This document shows positions 4,717-12,479 of a stretch of DNA of 16,538 nucleotides, piece by piece (the stretch's first letter is position 1; each line of letters opens with the position of its first letter). The translations under genes and the position numbers were made by a program. Below the pieces are notes generated by a model, which saw only the letters and a program-made list of their open reading frames with translations, was not told where the DNA came from and ran no database searches. Source of the DNA: Peptococcaceae bacterium UBA7185 (GTDB lineage Bacteria; Bacillota; Peptococcia; Peptococcales; Peptococcaceae); NCBI GenBank assembly GCA_002491065.1, contig DKVF01000069.1, positions 1-16,538 of the forward strand, written 5' to 3'.

Positions 4717-6159
4717 ATGGCGAACGCAGTTAAAAAAGATAGGGAATTACTTTATATAGCAATCTATTTTGTAATTGTCGCTTTATTTTTCTTTGTGATT
4801 CCACCTATTGAACCGATTACAAAGCCAGGAATGCGTGTATTGGGACTCTTCTTTGCTGCGATTTTTGGTTGGACAGCCAGTAGTGAAGTGTGGCCAAGCA
4901 TTTTTACGACCGTGCTGTTTATGTTTACCGGGTTAATGGATATTACTTCCATGTTAGCCGCTACATGGGGCGGGGATATATTTCTATTCATGGTCTTTAT
5001 GTTTATGGTTGTTGCATATCTGCAGTATTCTGGAGCCAGTAAATTCGCATCGGCATGGTTGCTGACTCGTAAATTTTTAATTGGCCATCCATGGCGCATT
5101 ATTGGTATGTTGATGGTGATTGCTTGGCTATTATCCATTTTCGCAGGGATTCTGGCTGGCTTATTAATTACATGGGGCTTTATTTATCAGATCTGTGGTT
5201 TAATGGGTTATAAACCATTCAGTAAAGAAGCAAGTGCCATGATATTTGGGGTAGGGCTGGTAGGTGCCTTAAGCTTATCCACGGTGCCTTTTTTGCACAA
5301 TGCATTAGTTATTCTTGCGGCGTTTACCTCTAGTACTGGAATTGAGATCAATTTGCTGCATTATCTGGCCTATACTGTTCCAACCGATTTATTATGTATT
5401 GCTGCCTACTTATTAATGTGCAAATTTGTTTTTCGCATTGATGTAAGTAAGATGAAAGAAATGACGGTAGATTTTATTCCGGCAGAAGATTTGGTTTGCA
5501 CGAAAGAGGTAGCTTATGCTTTAATTTTTTTAGTGGTACTAGTAGCGGCTCTGTTGTTGCCGAATGTATTGCCGGCAACTGTTCCGCTCAAATCTGTGAT
5601 AAAGAGTATTGGAAATAGTGGAATCTGTTTTATTGTATTTGGAATTTGGTCATTAATTAAAGTGAATGATAAAAAAATATTCGATATTGGTCAACTGGCT
5701 GCAAAAGGAATTAACTGGAATATGCTGCTGATGACATTTGGTATTTTCGGTTTTATTTCTCTGTTGGCTAATCCAGCAACGGGAATTAGTGCCTTTTTGG
5801 GTGCCCACCTCGCTCCAATTTTTATGGGAAAACCAATTGTACTGTTTGTTATCATAGCAATGTTGATTACAATTATATTGACTAACTTTATGATAAATAT
5901 GGTTATAGCAGTTCTAATGATGGCTGCTACATTCCCAGTTGCAACACAACTGGGGATTGATGTGACCCAATTAGGCTATCTATATACTGTATGTGCGACC
6001 ATCGCTTTCTGTTTACCAGCAGCTTCACCAGCTGGGATGTTATTATTTGCAAACAAAGAGTGGCTCAATGCGAAAGAGATATATAAATTTGCAATTCCGA
6101 CAGCTTTAGTTATGGCAGTAGTTGCCCTACTCTGGAACTTGATTTTATTTAAGTTCTAA
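4717..6159 (+). CDS. SLC13/DASS-family anion permease
   Basis: The start at 4717 has GGGGG at 4706-4710. The 480 residues are almost wholly hydrophobic helices, roughly a dozen membrane segments in two similar halves. The overall plan is that of sodium-coupled dicarboxylate/sulfate carriers of the ion transporter superfamily. The second signature, usually SNT-like, appears as LTNFMINMV (~390). The following CLPAASPAGMLLFANKEWL resembles the Pro-rich re-entrant loop of that family. The first SNT motif is not obvious; the stretch STVPFLHNALV (~190) is in the matching place. Such carriers import C4 dicarboxylates, citrate or sulfate. Placed after a sulfotransferase-like protein and a LysR regulator, this one may import the substrate of that protein or export a product; this is inference. 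A terminator follows. Confidence 0.85.
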   Translation: MANAVKKDRELLYIAIYFVIVALFFFVIPPIEPITKPGMRVLGLFFAAIFGWTASSEVWPSIFTTVLFMFTGLMDITSMLAATWGGDIFLFMVFMFMVVAYLQYSGASKFASAWLLTRKFLIGHPWRIIGMLMVIAWLLSIFAGILAGLLITWGFIYQICGLMGYKPFSKEASAMIFGVGLVGALSLSTVPFLHNALVILAAFTSSTGIEINLLHYLAYTVPTDLLCIAAYLLMCKFVFRIDVSKMKEMTVDFIPAEDLVCTKEVAYALIFLVVLVAALLLPNVLPATVPLKSVIKSIGNSGICFIVFGIWSLIKVNDKKIFDIGQLAAKGINWNMLLMTFGIFGFISLLANPATGISAFLGAHLAPIFMGKPIVLFVIIAMLITIILTNFMINMVIAVLMMAATFPVATQLGIDVTQLGYLYTVCATIAFCLPAASPAGMLLFANKEWLNAKEIYKFAIPTALVMAVVALLWNLILFKF

Positions 6160-6204
6160 CAACAAATCATGGTCTATCGACTGTATGATATCGTTTACAT
6201 TCTG

Positions 6205-6242
6205 AAAAAGTGACGCAGTTTATAGAGGTTGTATCACTTTTT
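6205..6242 (+). terminator. permease terminator
   Basis: AAAAAGTGA (6205-6213) pairs with TCACTTTTT (6234-6242). The stem is its own A/U tract, so it may act both ways. Confidence 0.7.
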
Positions 6243-6274
6243 GGGGTAATTCTACAGAAAAAAATGCCTGACAC

Positions 6275-6304
6275 TTGACTTATAAGGGGATAGCATGCTA
6301 AAAT
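6275..6304 (+). promoter_or_regulatory. SRP RNA promoter
   Basis: TTGACT (6275-6280), an 18-nt spacer and TAAAAT (6299-6304). The expected start, near 6311, agrees with the 5' end of the RNA deduced from pairing. Confidence 0.8.
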
Positions 6305-6312
6305 AAACGATA

Positions 6313-6579
6313 GTCATGCTAGACGGGGAGGTAGCGGTGCCCTGTAACCTGCAATCCGCTATAGCAGGGTTGATGCTTGTTCGAGGGTTGGCTTTGTGAA
6401 GTCTGCCCCAGGTAAGTGGTGTTGACGGCTGGGTCCTGCGCAACGCGAACTTATGAACCTTGTCAGGTCCGGAAGGAAGCAGCAATAAGTAAGCACTTGC
6501 GTGTGCCGTGGGAGTGCCTGGTTCGAGCTAACTGCCTGGGTAACGTTCGGAAAGTTCAATTCGGAAACAAGTGCATGAC
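6313..6579 (+). ncRNA. ffs: signal recognition particle RNA, large bacterial type
   Basis: The conserved domain IV hairpin is plain: TGTCAGGTCC-GGAA-GGAAGCAGCA (from 6461), with the GGAA tetraloop and the asymmetric and symmetric loops that bind Ffh. The ends pair (GTCATGC at 6313, GCATGAC at 6573-6579), giving about 267 nt, close to the size of the B. subtilis RNA. The 5' part (GGGGAGGTAGCGGTGCCCTGTAACCTGCAA) is the Alu-domain fold, which the small 4.5S type lacks. The RNA pairs with Ffh and FtsY to bring ribosomes with membrane-bound chains to the Sec channel. Exact ends are uncertain by a few bases. Confidence 0.95.
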
Positions 6580-6592
6580 TTTTATTTTTTGT
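6580..6592 (+). terminator. U-rich 3' end of SRP RNA
   Basis: TTTTATTTTTTG directly follows the closing stem of the RNA and probably ends transcription together with it. Confidence 0.55.
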
Positions 6593-6625
6593 AATCTTGT
6601 GAAGCACATAGAAAACAAAGTATGT

Positions 6626-6662
6626 AAAAACCGGCTGGAATTTTTATTCCAAGCCGGTTTTT
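6626..6662. terminator. bidirectional terminator between SRP RNA and the convergent operon
   Basis: AAAAACCGGCT-GGAA pairs with TTCCAAGCCGGTTTTT with one bulge. A and T runs on both ends serve the plus strand (SRP RNA) and the minus-strand operon ending at 6721. Confidence 0.85.
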
Positions 6663-6720
6663 GAGTTTTTTGTAAGCAAACGAATAACGTATTGTGCTTT
6701 TATAGGATATGCGGTGTTTA

Positions 6721-8463
6721 TCAAGATCTTTTCTTTTTATTGCGGCGGTCTTGCAGAGAAACTATTTTGCCTGTTCTTTTTTGGGAAGCAGGCGATTTTT
6801 TATGTTGTGTCTGTTTCTTTTTCATGTCCTGTGGCGTATATCCTTGATAATACCACATGGGCGTGTGCTCCCAGATTGTTCGTATCGCTTTTTTAAACTG
6901 TTTTGATAATTCTGGTGTAAGCGGCTCAAAGAATATACTCAATGTATAATCGGTGATGGGCTCAAGGCCACCTCCAGAACGAAGCAGAAAATCCACGGAA
7001 AAGGTCAAACGGTCAATAACTGTGGGATCATTCATATAAGAATTAAATTTTCGGAAAAATTTATCATATAATTCATAGTTCACAAGTGTTTGCTGAAAGG
7101 CAAAAGACTCAAAATCTTTCTGGGTGGGCCAGAAAAAATCAGTAGATTTACGCTGTATTTCTTTGAGTGATCTCAGTTCTGTAAAACAGTAAGGGGAATC
7201 GACATCCAAAAAGGCATTGGATATCACCCAATCTTCCATAAAAACATATTGATTACGTTTTGCGCTTAGAAAATGTAATATGTTCGTACATTCTGTCAGG
7301 GTGATCGGTTCATGCAAGATATGGTTGATCCGGCGCAGAAGCTTCTCAACAGGAAATGCACCATATAAATAAACAGCTAACACAGCGCATATGTGCACTG
7401 CATCCAAAATCTCTACTTGATAGAAATTAATTCCATCTTCGCATTGTTGATACAATTGACGCAATTCTTTCGGCATGGTGAGCAGAGACTCTGATTCAAC
7501 TTCCATGAGATAGCAGAATCCAGAGTTTAATAAATATTCTGCTTGTACCGAGGAATCCAGTGCAGAGACGGGTATATTGATTTCACTGAGTGTGTGCAGT
7601 AGATCAAGTTCTGGAATGGTCAATTCGTTCAACTTCTGAAGGAAAAAATCTCGCTGCAACAGTTCTTGCTCCAGGCGCTGTTCCAGTTCATGGCGCCGCA
7701 GCTTGCTGTAGCCATGAAATTGATGAAACCGCATGAAATCCAGCAGTATCTCTTTATTCAATGTTTTGAAACATTCTTTCAATGTGTAGCTTTGCTGGAT
7801 ATGGGCGCGGGCTTCCTCCAGCAAATCGTCCAAGATTGCTTTCACTTCTTCTTGTGGCAGATCAGCAAACTCAGGAAAAAATTCTTTTATAAACGCAGGA
7901 TTGGAAAGCAACAACTCACGTTCATCGTCATCTTCGATAAATGGCAACAAATCAGGAGATTCGTCTGCATCCCATAAAGATTGCTCATTTGGAAAGTAGA
8001 GGAGATCATGCAGTGTCTGCAAGGTTTCTGCGACCTTTTTCTCGTCAAATGGCTTGACACCTGCTTGATAAGGGATGTTTTCTCCTTGCCATCCGTGCAG
8101 TTTGAAAGTAGCGGCAGGCAATAGAGCAGGTGTATTCAGCAAGGTGATTTGTACTGCGTTTGCTGGGTTGCAGTGGTGATGAAACACAAGCGCGCTGCAT
8201 TTTTGAAACGGCGTAGATAACAGTACTTCATAAGTGGAAATGGCTTTTTTTGCACCAGATCCGTCATGCATTTCCTGTGTTGTATAACGTAAGGGCGGCT
8301 GGGTGGACATAAACTCATATGGGTCCGTATCGGGCCAGCCGAAGCAAACATTGATGATAGAATTGATAGCAGCCAATGTTGTATAGTCAGGCACAAGGAC
8401 TTCCCGTTGTACGGGATGTGCTGCGTTTAACAGGTTGAATCGTACATGCAAATGGGCGATCAT
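6721..8463 (-). CDS. protein with pRiA4b ORF-3-like N-terminal domain (580 residues)
   Basis: The ATG at 8461-8463 follows GCGAGGA, so the protein starts MIAHLHVRFNLLN rather than 11 residues earlier. Residues ~5-60 show the plasmid pRiA4b ORF-3 family pattern (PF07929): QREVLVPDYTTLAAINSIIN, then FGWPDTDPYEF. The remaining ~450 residues are mostly predicted helices with an acidic patch (FIEDDDERELL, ~185) and a basic tail (DRRNKKKRS). I do not recognise a second domain. Members of the family often sit near mobile elements, but no transposase is seen here. It is the last gene of an operon, 51 nt after the HAD gene and before a bidirectional terminator. No function is assigned. Confidence 0.8.
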   Translation of the reverse strand: MIAHLHVRFNLLNAAHPVQREVLVPDYTTLAAINSIINVCFGWPDTDPYEFMSTQPPLRYTTQEMHDGSGAKKAISTYEVLLSTPFQKCSALVFHHHCNPANAVQITLLNTPALLPAATFKLHGWQGENIPYQAGVKPFDEKKVAETLQTLHDLLYFPNEQSLWDADESPDLLPFIEDDDERELLLSNPAFIKEFFPEFADLPQEEVKAILDDLLEEARAHIQQSYTLKECFKTLNKEILLDFMRFHQFHGYSKLRRHELEQRLEQELLQRDFFLQKLNELTIPELDLLHTLSEINIPVSALDSSVQAEYLLNSGFCYLMEVESESLLTMPKELRQLYQQCEDGINFYQVEILDAVHICAVLAVYLYGAFPVEKLLRRINHILHEPITLTECTNILHFLSAKRNQYVFMEDWVISNAFLDVDSPYCFTELRSLKEIQRKSTDFFWPTQKDFESFAFQQTLVNYELYDKFFRKFNSYMNDPTVIDRLTFSVDFLLRSGGGLEPITDYTLSIFFEPLTPELSKQFKKAIRTIWEHTPMWYYQGYTPQDMKKKQTQHKKSPASQKRTGKIVSLQDRRNKKKRS

Positions 8464-8514
8464 AAAATTCCTCGCTTTCAAAATAAAATAGGGCAATGAA
8501 TGTTTGTGGCCTGA

Positions 8515-9204
8515 TCAGAAAATAATTTGAAGAAGTTCATCCAGTGTGTGGATTTCATAATCAGGTATGATCTCAGAACTGCATGATTTGTTCTGCGGAT
8601 TGAACCAGCAGGTGGAAATACCAGCGTTATGACCACCTTGGATATCAGAAAACAGCGAATCCCCGACGATGATGGTTTTGGTTTTATCTAAGTCGGCAAT
8701 CTGGGAGAAGCAATACTCAAAAAATATTGGCGATGGTTTGGGCTGTCCTGCGGCTTCAGATACAAATGTGCCTGAAAAATATTGTTGCAATCCCGAGCCG
8801 GCAATCCGATTTAGTTGGGTATTGACATTCCCGTTGGTAGCAAAATACAGCCGACAATGAGGTGCCAACAATCGACAAATTTGTTCTGCGCCGTCTATGG
8901 TGAAAAAGCCATTGCCTACGTTAGTCAGGTATTCCTGGTTAAAAGCAAAGCCATCGTAGGCGATATGGAATTCGGAAAAAAGCAAAGTAAAACGCTGCCG
9001 CAAAATCTGTTGCTTCTCAATCAGGCCCTGTTCAAAATCCGACCAGAGCTGATTATTGATTTGCTGATACCGAGAACGTATAGTTTGGTTCAATGGAAAC
9101 TGGTGATCAGCAAAGGTTTTCTGCAAGGCGGCTTCTTCAGCTTTGGCAAAGTCCAATAGCGTGCCGTCTGCGTCGAATAAAATCGTGTTGTATTTAGGTG
9201 TCAT
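8515..9204 (-). CDS. HAD-superfamily hydrolase, YjjG-like nucleotidase
   Basis: All four HAD motifs are present in the 229 residues: motif I FDADGTLLDF (~10-19; Asp nucleophile and acid Asp), motif II FATNG (~120), motif III Lys in GQPKPSP (~153), motif IV GDSLFSDIQGG (~181). A helical cap lies between motifs I and II (type C1). Length and the phrases TNGNVNTQLNRIAGSGLQQYF and SEAAGQPKP resemble YjjG, a pyrimidine 5'-nucleotidase that clears non-canonical nucleotides. It starts 9 nt after the nitroreductase stop and has only a weak ribosome site, so its translation is probably coupled. Confidence 0.85.
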   Translation of the reverse strand: MTPKYNTILFDADGTLLDFAKAEEAALQKTFADHQFPLNQTIRSRYQQINNQLWSDFEQGLIEKQQILRQRFTLLFSEFHIAYDGFAFNQEYLTNVGNGFFTIDGAEQICRLLAPHCRLYFATNGNVNTQLNRIAGSGLQQYFSGTFVSEAAGQPKPSPIFFEYCFSQIADLDKTKTIIVGDSLFSDIQGGHNAGISTCWFNPQNKSCSSEIIPDYEIHTLDELLQIIF

Positions 9205-9213
9205 AATGATTTC

Positions 9214-9744
9214 TCAAGCCTCATACTGGTTAAAACAATGGATTGCGTTCAATTCTTTACGGGTTTTGGCGCGGGTCTCTCCTGCCGGGTATCCTACGGC
9301 AAGCATCACAAGAATACGGCGGTTTTGCGGGACATGCAGGAAGTCCTTCATCTGCTCTTCCGGGAAGGCGCCCATGATGCAAGTGCCTAAGCCCAGCTCT
9401 GCGGCCTGAAGACAGAAATGCGTTGTTGCGCTGCCCAAATCAAACTGTGCCCATTTGTTTGGTGTGTCAGGCGTAGCACTGTTTGGTTCTTCTATGACTG
9501 CCACCAATACCGGTACAGTTTGCGCAAATTTGTTGATGCCCAGTTTATTTTCTGCGATGATTGCTGCCGCCTGCTGCACCAGCTCAGGGTCGTCCAGGAT
9601 AATAAATTTCCAAGGCTGCAAATTGCGCGCAGAGGGTGCTGCTTGTGCTGCCTGCAGACATTTTAGTAATTCTGCGCGTTCGACTTTCTGTGTGGTAAAT
9701 GTACGGTCGCTTTGACGGGTATTAGCAAGGTCCATAAAATTCAT
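9214..9744 (-). CDS. nitroreductase-family flavoprotein
   Basis: The 176-residue length and motifs are typical of FMN-dependent nitroreductases: TRQSDRTF near the N-terminus, where the Arg contacts the FMN phosphate; AAPSARNLQPWKFIIL (~35-50) around FMN and the dimer interface; and AAELGLGTCIMGAF (~114-127), the Gly-rich FMN loop. A strong ribosome site (AAAGGAG) precedes the ATG. The family reduces nitro groups, quinones or other small molecules with NAD(P)H; which one is not evident. It heads the three-gene minus-strand operon. It lies just downstream of the SCIFF peptide gene, but a strong terminator stands between them. Confidence 0.9.
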   Translation of the reverse strand: MNFMDLANTRQSDRTFTTQKVERAELLKCLQAAQAAPSARNLQPWKFIILDDPELVQQAAAIIAENKLGINKFAQTVPVLVAVIEEPNSATPDTPNKWAQFDLGSATTHFCLQAAELGLGTCIMGAFPEEQMKDFLHVPQNRRILVMLAVGYPAGETRAKTRKELNAIHCFNQYEA

Positions 9745-9767
9745 GCAAATCGCTCCTTTATTAGAAG

Positions 9768-9794
9768 ATAGTATTTTCAGATAATTATTTGAAA
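9768..9794 (-). promoter_or_regulatory. possible promoter of the nitroreductase operon
   Basis: On the minus strand TTTCAA (9789-9794) and TACTAT (9768-9773) are 15 nt apart, shorter than ideal. It lies between the SCIFF terminator and the gene. Confidence 0.3.
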
Positions 9795-9800
9795 GTATAG

Positions 9801-9832
9801 AAAAATAACCACCGCTGCCAGCGGTGGTTATT
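9801..9832 (-). terminator. SCIFF gene terminator
   Basis: A 12-bp perfect stem (9804-9815 with 9821-9832) closes a loop TGCCA. On the minus strand TATTTTT follows. It separates the peptide gene from the nitroreductase operon. Confidence 0.85.
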
Positions 9833-9840
9833 GTGGAAAC

Positions 9841-9981
9841 TTAGTTATTTTTGCAAACCTGGTTACCAACTGTGCAGGATGTTTTGCAAGCGGACTGGCA
9901 GGATGTCTGGCATTCACCGCATCCACCTTTTTTTACAGTACTCTGCAAATTCTGAGCGCTGATTGTTTTAATATGTGCCAT
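9841..9981 (-). CDS. SCIFF ranthipeptide precursor (six cysteines in 46 residues)
   Basis: The 46-residue frame starts at 9981 after GAAGGAGGG. It begins MAHIKTISAQNLQSTVKK, the leader, and continues GGCGECQTSCQSACKTSCTV and GNQVCKNN. Cysteines are at 21, 24, 28, 32, 36 and 43, the SCIFF pattern (TIGR03973), which is nearly invariant across Clostridia. In the known family a radical SAM SPASM maturase joins a cysteine sulfur to a threonine; for the C. thermocellum peptide CteA, from memory, the link is Cys32 to Thr37. This peptide has Cys at 32 and Thr at 37. The maturase gene normally lies next to the peptide gene, yet none is seen here: downstream is a terminator and a nitroreductase, upstream the divergent nfo. 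The natural role of SCIFF is unsettled. Confidence 0.95.
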   Translation of the reverse strand: MAHIKTISAQNLQSTVKKGGCGECQTSCQSACKTSCTVGNQVCKNN

Positions 9982-10024
9982 GATAGTTTTCCCTCCTTCA
10001 AGCTAAACGCCGAAATCTCTTTTT

Positions 10025-10053
10025 ATTATAGCATGCGAAAGTAGTCATAGCAA
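10025..10053 (-). promoter_or_regulatory. SCIFF gene promoter
   Basis: On the minus strand TTGCTA (10048-10053), a 17-nt spacer and a perfect TATAAT (10025-10030). With the ribosome site GGAGGG this suggests strong expression. Confidence 0.75.
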
Positions 10054-10092
10054 TTATTTTTTCCGTGAACTGCGATATTTGCTATCTTTCTA

Positions 10093-10122
10093 TTGGCAGG
10101 CGATTCTGTTTCATGATACACT
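10093..10122 (+). promoter_or_regulatory. nfo operon promoter
   Basis: TTGGCA (10093-10098), an 18-nt spacer and TACACT (10117-10122). It is divergent from the SCIFF promoter, about 40 nt apart. Confidence 0.55.
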
Positions 10123-10179
10123 AGGAACGTTGAAGTATTTCTGACAGCTACATTTTGTGAGTAAACGGAGGTTGTATAT

Positions 10180-11019
10180 ATGCTGCATATTGGATGTCAT
10201 TTGTCTGCTTCAAAAGGGTATCTGGCTATGGGCAAAGATGCGTTGAAAATCAATGCAGACACGTTTCAGTTTTTTACCCGCAACCCACGGGGCGGAAAAG
10301 CAAAAGAAATAAAAGAAAGTGATGTGGCAGCTTTTTTGGAATTGGCGCAAGCTCATCAATTCACATATATACTGGCACATGCGCCTTATACGATGAATGC
10401 TTGCTCTGCTGATGAGAGTGTGCGGCAGTTTAGCTGTGAAATGATGGCGGATGATTTGCGGCGCATGGAGTATTTGCCAGGGAATTTCTACAATTTTCAT
10501 CCGGGCAGTCATGTGGGGCAGGGCGTTGATATGGGCATTGCACAGATTACACAGCAGCTCAATACAGTGATGAAACCAGAGCAGCACACGACAATTTTGC
10601 TGGAAACGATGGCGGGCAAAGGCAGTGAAATTGGCAGTCACTTTGAGGAATTGCGCCGTATTATAGATGGAGTACATCTGCCGGAAAATGTGGGTGTATG
10701 TTTGGATACCTGTCATGTATATGATGCCGGTTATGATATTGTAACAAATCTGGACGCGGTGTTGGATGAATTTGATGATGTTTTGGGATTGGACAAGCTG
10801 AAAGCCGTCCATTTGAATGACAGTATGAATCCCATGGGCAGTCATAAGGACCGGCACGCGCCTATTGGGAAAGGCACATTGGGGCTTTCAGCTATTTGTG
10901 CGCTCATCAATCATCCGCGGTTGAAGAATTTATTTTTTATCCTGGAAACACCTCACGATATGTTGGAAGGATATGGACAGGAGATTGCAATGTTGCGGGA
11001 ATGTCATAGGGAGGGCTAA
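10180..11019 (+). CDS. nfo: endonuclease IV (AP endonuclease)
   Basis: The 279-residue protein has every metal-binding residue of the endonuclease IV TIM barrel: H67 (LAHAPY), H107 (NFHPGSH), E142 (LLETMAG), D176 and H179 (CLDTCHVYDAG), H211 (AVHLND), D224 and H226 (KDRHAPIG), E256 (ILETP). The enzyme binds three zinc ions and cuts the DNA backbone 5' to abasic sites, leaving a 3'-OH for repair synthesis. The ATG at 10180 follows ACGGAGG. It is the first gene of a long plus-strand run. The stop is 3 nt before the GTG of an AlkD-like glycosylase, so the two repair proteins should be made together. Confidence 0.96.
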   Translation: MLHIGCHLSASKGYLAMGKDALKINADTFQFFTRNPRGGKAKEIKESDVAAFLELAQAHQFTYILAHAPYTMNACSADESVRQFSCEMMADDLRRMEYLPGNFYNFHPGSHVGQGVDMGIAQITQQLNTVMKPEQHTTILLETMAGKGSEIGSHFEELRRIIDGVHLPENVGVCLDTCHVYDAGYDIVTNLDAVLDEFDDVLGLDKLKAVHLNDSMNPMGSHKDRHAPIGKGTLGLSAICALINHPRLKNLFFILETPHDMLEGYGQEIAMLRECHREG

Positions 11020-11022
11020 GGT

Positions 11023-11703
11023 GTGGATGATTTTTTGGAAATTCGCCAGGAAATTGAACGCTTGGCGGAGAATGATTATAAAAAGTTCTCGGCTAATTTA
11101 TTACCTGGTATAGAACATGTATTGGGAGTACGTTTACCGCAGTTACGGCAAATAGCAAAAGAAGTTGCCAAGGGTAACTGGCAGCAATATTTGCTAGAGG
11201 AGCCTTATTATTTTGAAGAACTTATGCTGCAGGGTATGGTGATCGGTGCAATAAAAGTGGAGCCGAAAGAGCGATTACGATATATTGCAGCTTTCGTACC
11301 CCGCATTAACAGCTGGTCTGTGTGCGACAGCTTTTGCAGCGGTTTGAAGTTTGCAGCCAAAAATCAGCAGCTTGTGTGGGAGTTTTTACAGCCTTATCTA
11401 CATAGTGGCGAGGAGTATCAAATCCGTTTTGCTGTTGTTATGATGATGGATTATTTTTTGAACGAGGGATACATCGCACAGGTGTTGTCTCTTTTGGACG
11501 AACTGCGCCATGAAGGTTATTATGTGAAAATGGCAGTAGCATGGACGCTGGCCACTGCACTGGCAAAACAGCCGGAAGCGACGTGGAGCTATTTTCAGAG
11601 ACATCATTTAGATGCAGAAACGTGGAAAAAAACTGTGCAAAAATGCGTCGAATCCAGACGGATTTCTGATGAGATGAAAAAGACACTGCGGCAAATGGTG
11701 TAG
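11023..11703 (+). CDS. AlkD-like DNA alkylation repair glycosylase
   Basis: The GTG at 11023 lies 8 nt after GGGAGGG; the protein is 226 residues, the family's usual size (PF08713). It is all helical with HEAT-like repeats. INSWSVCDSF (~95-104) corresponds to the W-x3-D active-site strip; W98 and D102 match Trp109 and Asp113 of B. cereus AlkD as I recall them, and R135 (QIRFAVVMMM) the catalytic-site Arg. AlkD removes N3- and N7-alkylated bases without flipping them and leaves abasic sites, the substrate of the endonuclease IV encoded directly upstream. Some family members lack activity, so glycosylase action is probable, not shown. Confidence 0.88.
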   Translation: MDDFLEIRQEIERLAENDYKKFSANLLPGIEHVLGVRLPQLRQIAKEVAKGNWQQYLLEEPYYFEELMLQGMVIGAIKVEPKERLRYIAAFVPRINSWSVCDSFCSGLKFAAKNQQLVWEFLQPYLHSGEEYQIRFAVVMMMDYFLNEGYIAQVLSLLDELRHEGYYVKMAVAWTLATALAKQPEATWSYFQRHHLDAETWKKTVQKCVESRRISDEMKKTLRQMV

Positions 11704-11791
11704 AGGTAGGTTTTTATAATTTTCAGAATCTGTTATCAGTTGAAACAAAAGCTGAGTGGAGTTGAACTTATGGAAAAGAGGGATGAAGCGA

Positions 11792-12478
11792 ATGCTGGAT
11801 TGGATTTTGGCTGCACTTTTTTTATTCGCAGCGGTGACAGGATTCCGCAAGGGATTTTTAAAAAGCTTAATTGGATTGTTCGGCAATGTGATTGCGTTGG
11901 TGGTCAGCTATCTGTTGGCTTCTCCTGCGACGGGCTGGTTAAATGAACAATTCAGCACAGCGGAAATGTTGGGGGCTAGTATACGCAAAATGCTCCCTAT
12001 GCCTGATAATTTTTCGGCGATTACGGCCAGCTTTCAAGGCATGGGACAACTGTATACCTATCTGGACCAATCCATATTGCCTGATTCCATCAAGCAGAGC
12101 ATTCTCACGGCGGTGCAGGAACAGGTAAACGCAGTGGGCGCAGGTGTATATGCGACTATGGCGGATGTGATTGCGACTACAGTGGCAACCTCTGTCTTAA
12201 AAGGGATTGTGTTTATTGTGCTGTGGGCGCTGTGTTGTCTGATATTATTTTTTGTGAGCCATGTGCTGGCCGGTGTGGTACATTTGGTGCCAGTGGTTGG
12301 TTTTATGGACAGAGTGGGCGGTATGCTGGTATCGTTGGTACTTGCTTTTGTGACAATGCTGATTTTGTATAAAGGAATCAGTGTGTTAGGCCTTATGGAA
12401 GGATCGCTGTTTGCCCAATCCCAAGTATTGCATTTTTGCAGTCAATTTTTAAATCCTGATGTAACGGGGGGAATCTGA
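11792..12478 (+). CDS. CvpA-family membrane protein
   Basis: I choose the ATG at 11792, which gives MLDWILAALFLFAAVTGFRKGFL, the typical CvpA beginning; GAGGG lies 9 nt before it, and the earlier in-frame ATGs at 11756 and 11783 have no spaced site. The 228 residues hold an N-terminal pair of membrane helices (1-45), a polar central part (50-120) and two to three C-terminal helices (~135-215), which is the PF02674 layout. CvpA was named for colicin V export in E. coli; its general role in envelope function is unclear. It ends 1 nt before the radical SAM gene. The 88 nt upstream hold no clear terminator. Confidence 0.85.
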   Translation: MLDWILAALFLFAAVTGFRKGFLKSLIGLFGNVIALVVSYLLASPATGWLNEQFSTAEMLGASIRKMLPMPDNFSAITASFQGMGQLYTYLDQSILPDSIKQSILTAVQEQVNAVGAGVYATMADVIATTVATSVLKGIVFIVLWALCCLILFFVSHVLAGVVHLVPVVGFMDRVGGMLVSLVLAFVTMLILYKGISVLGLMEGSLFAQSQVLHFCSQFLNPDVTGGI

Positions 12479-12479
12479 T

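Noticed and set aside
6359..6664. Several open frames on both strands over 6250-6660
   Set aside because: They lie on the SRP RNA gene; the RNA structure explains the sequence.
10210..10857. 215-codon open frame on the minus strand inside nfo
   Set aside because: It is antisense to a fully conserved endonuclease IV; the composition is Ile/His/Gln-rich as expected for the reverse of such a gene.
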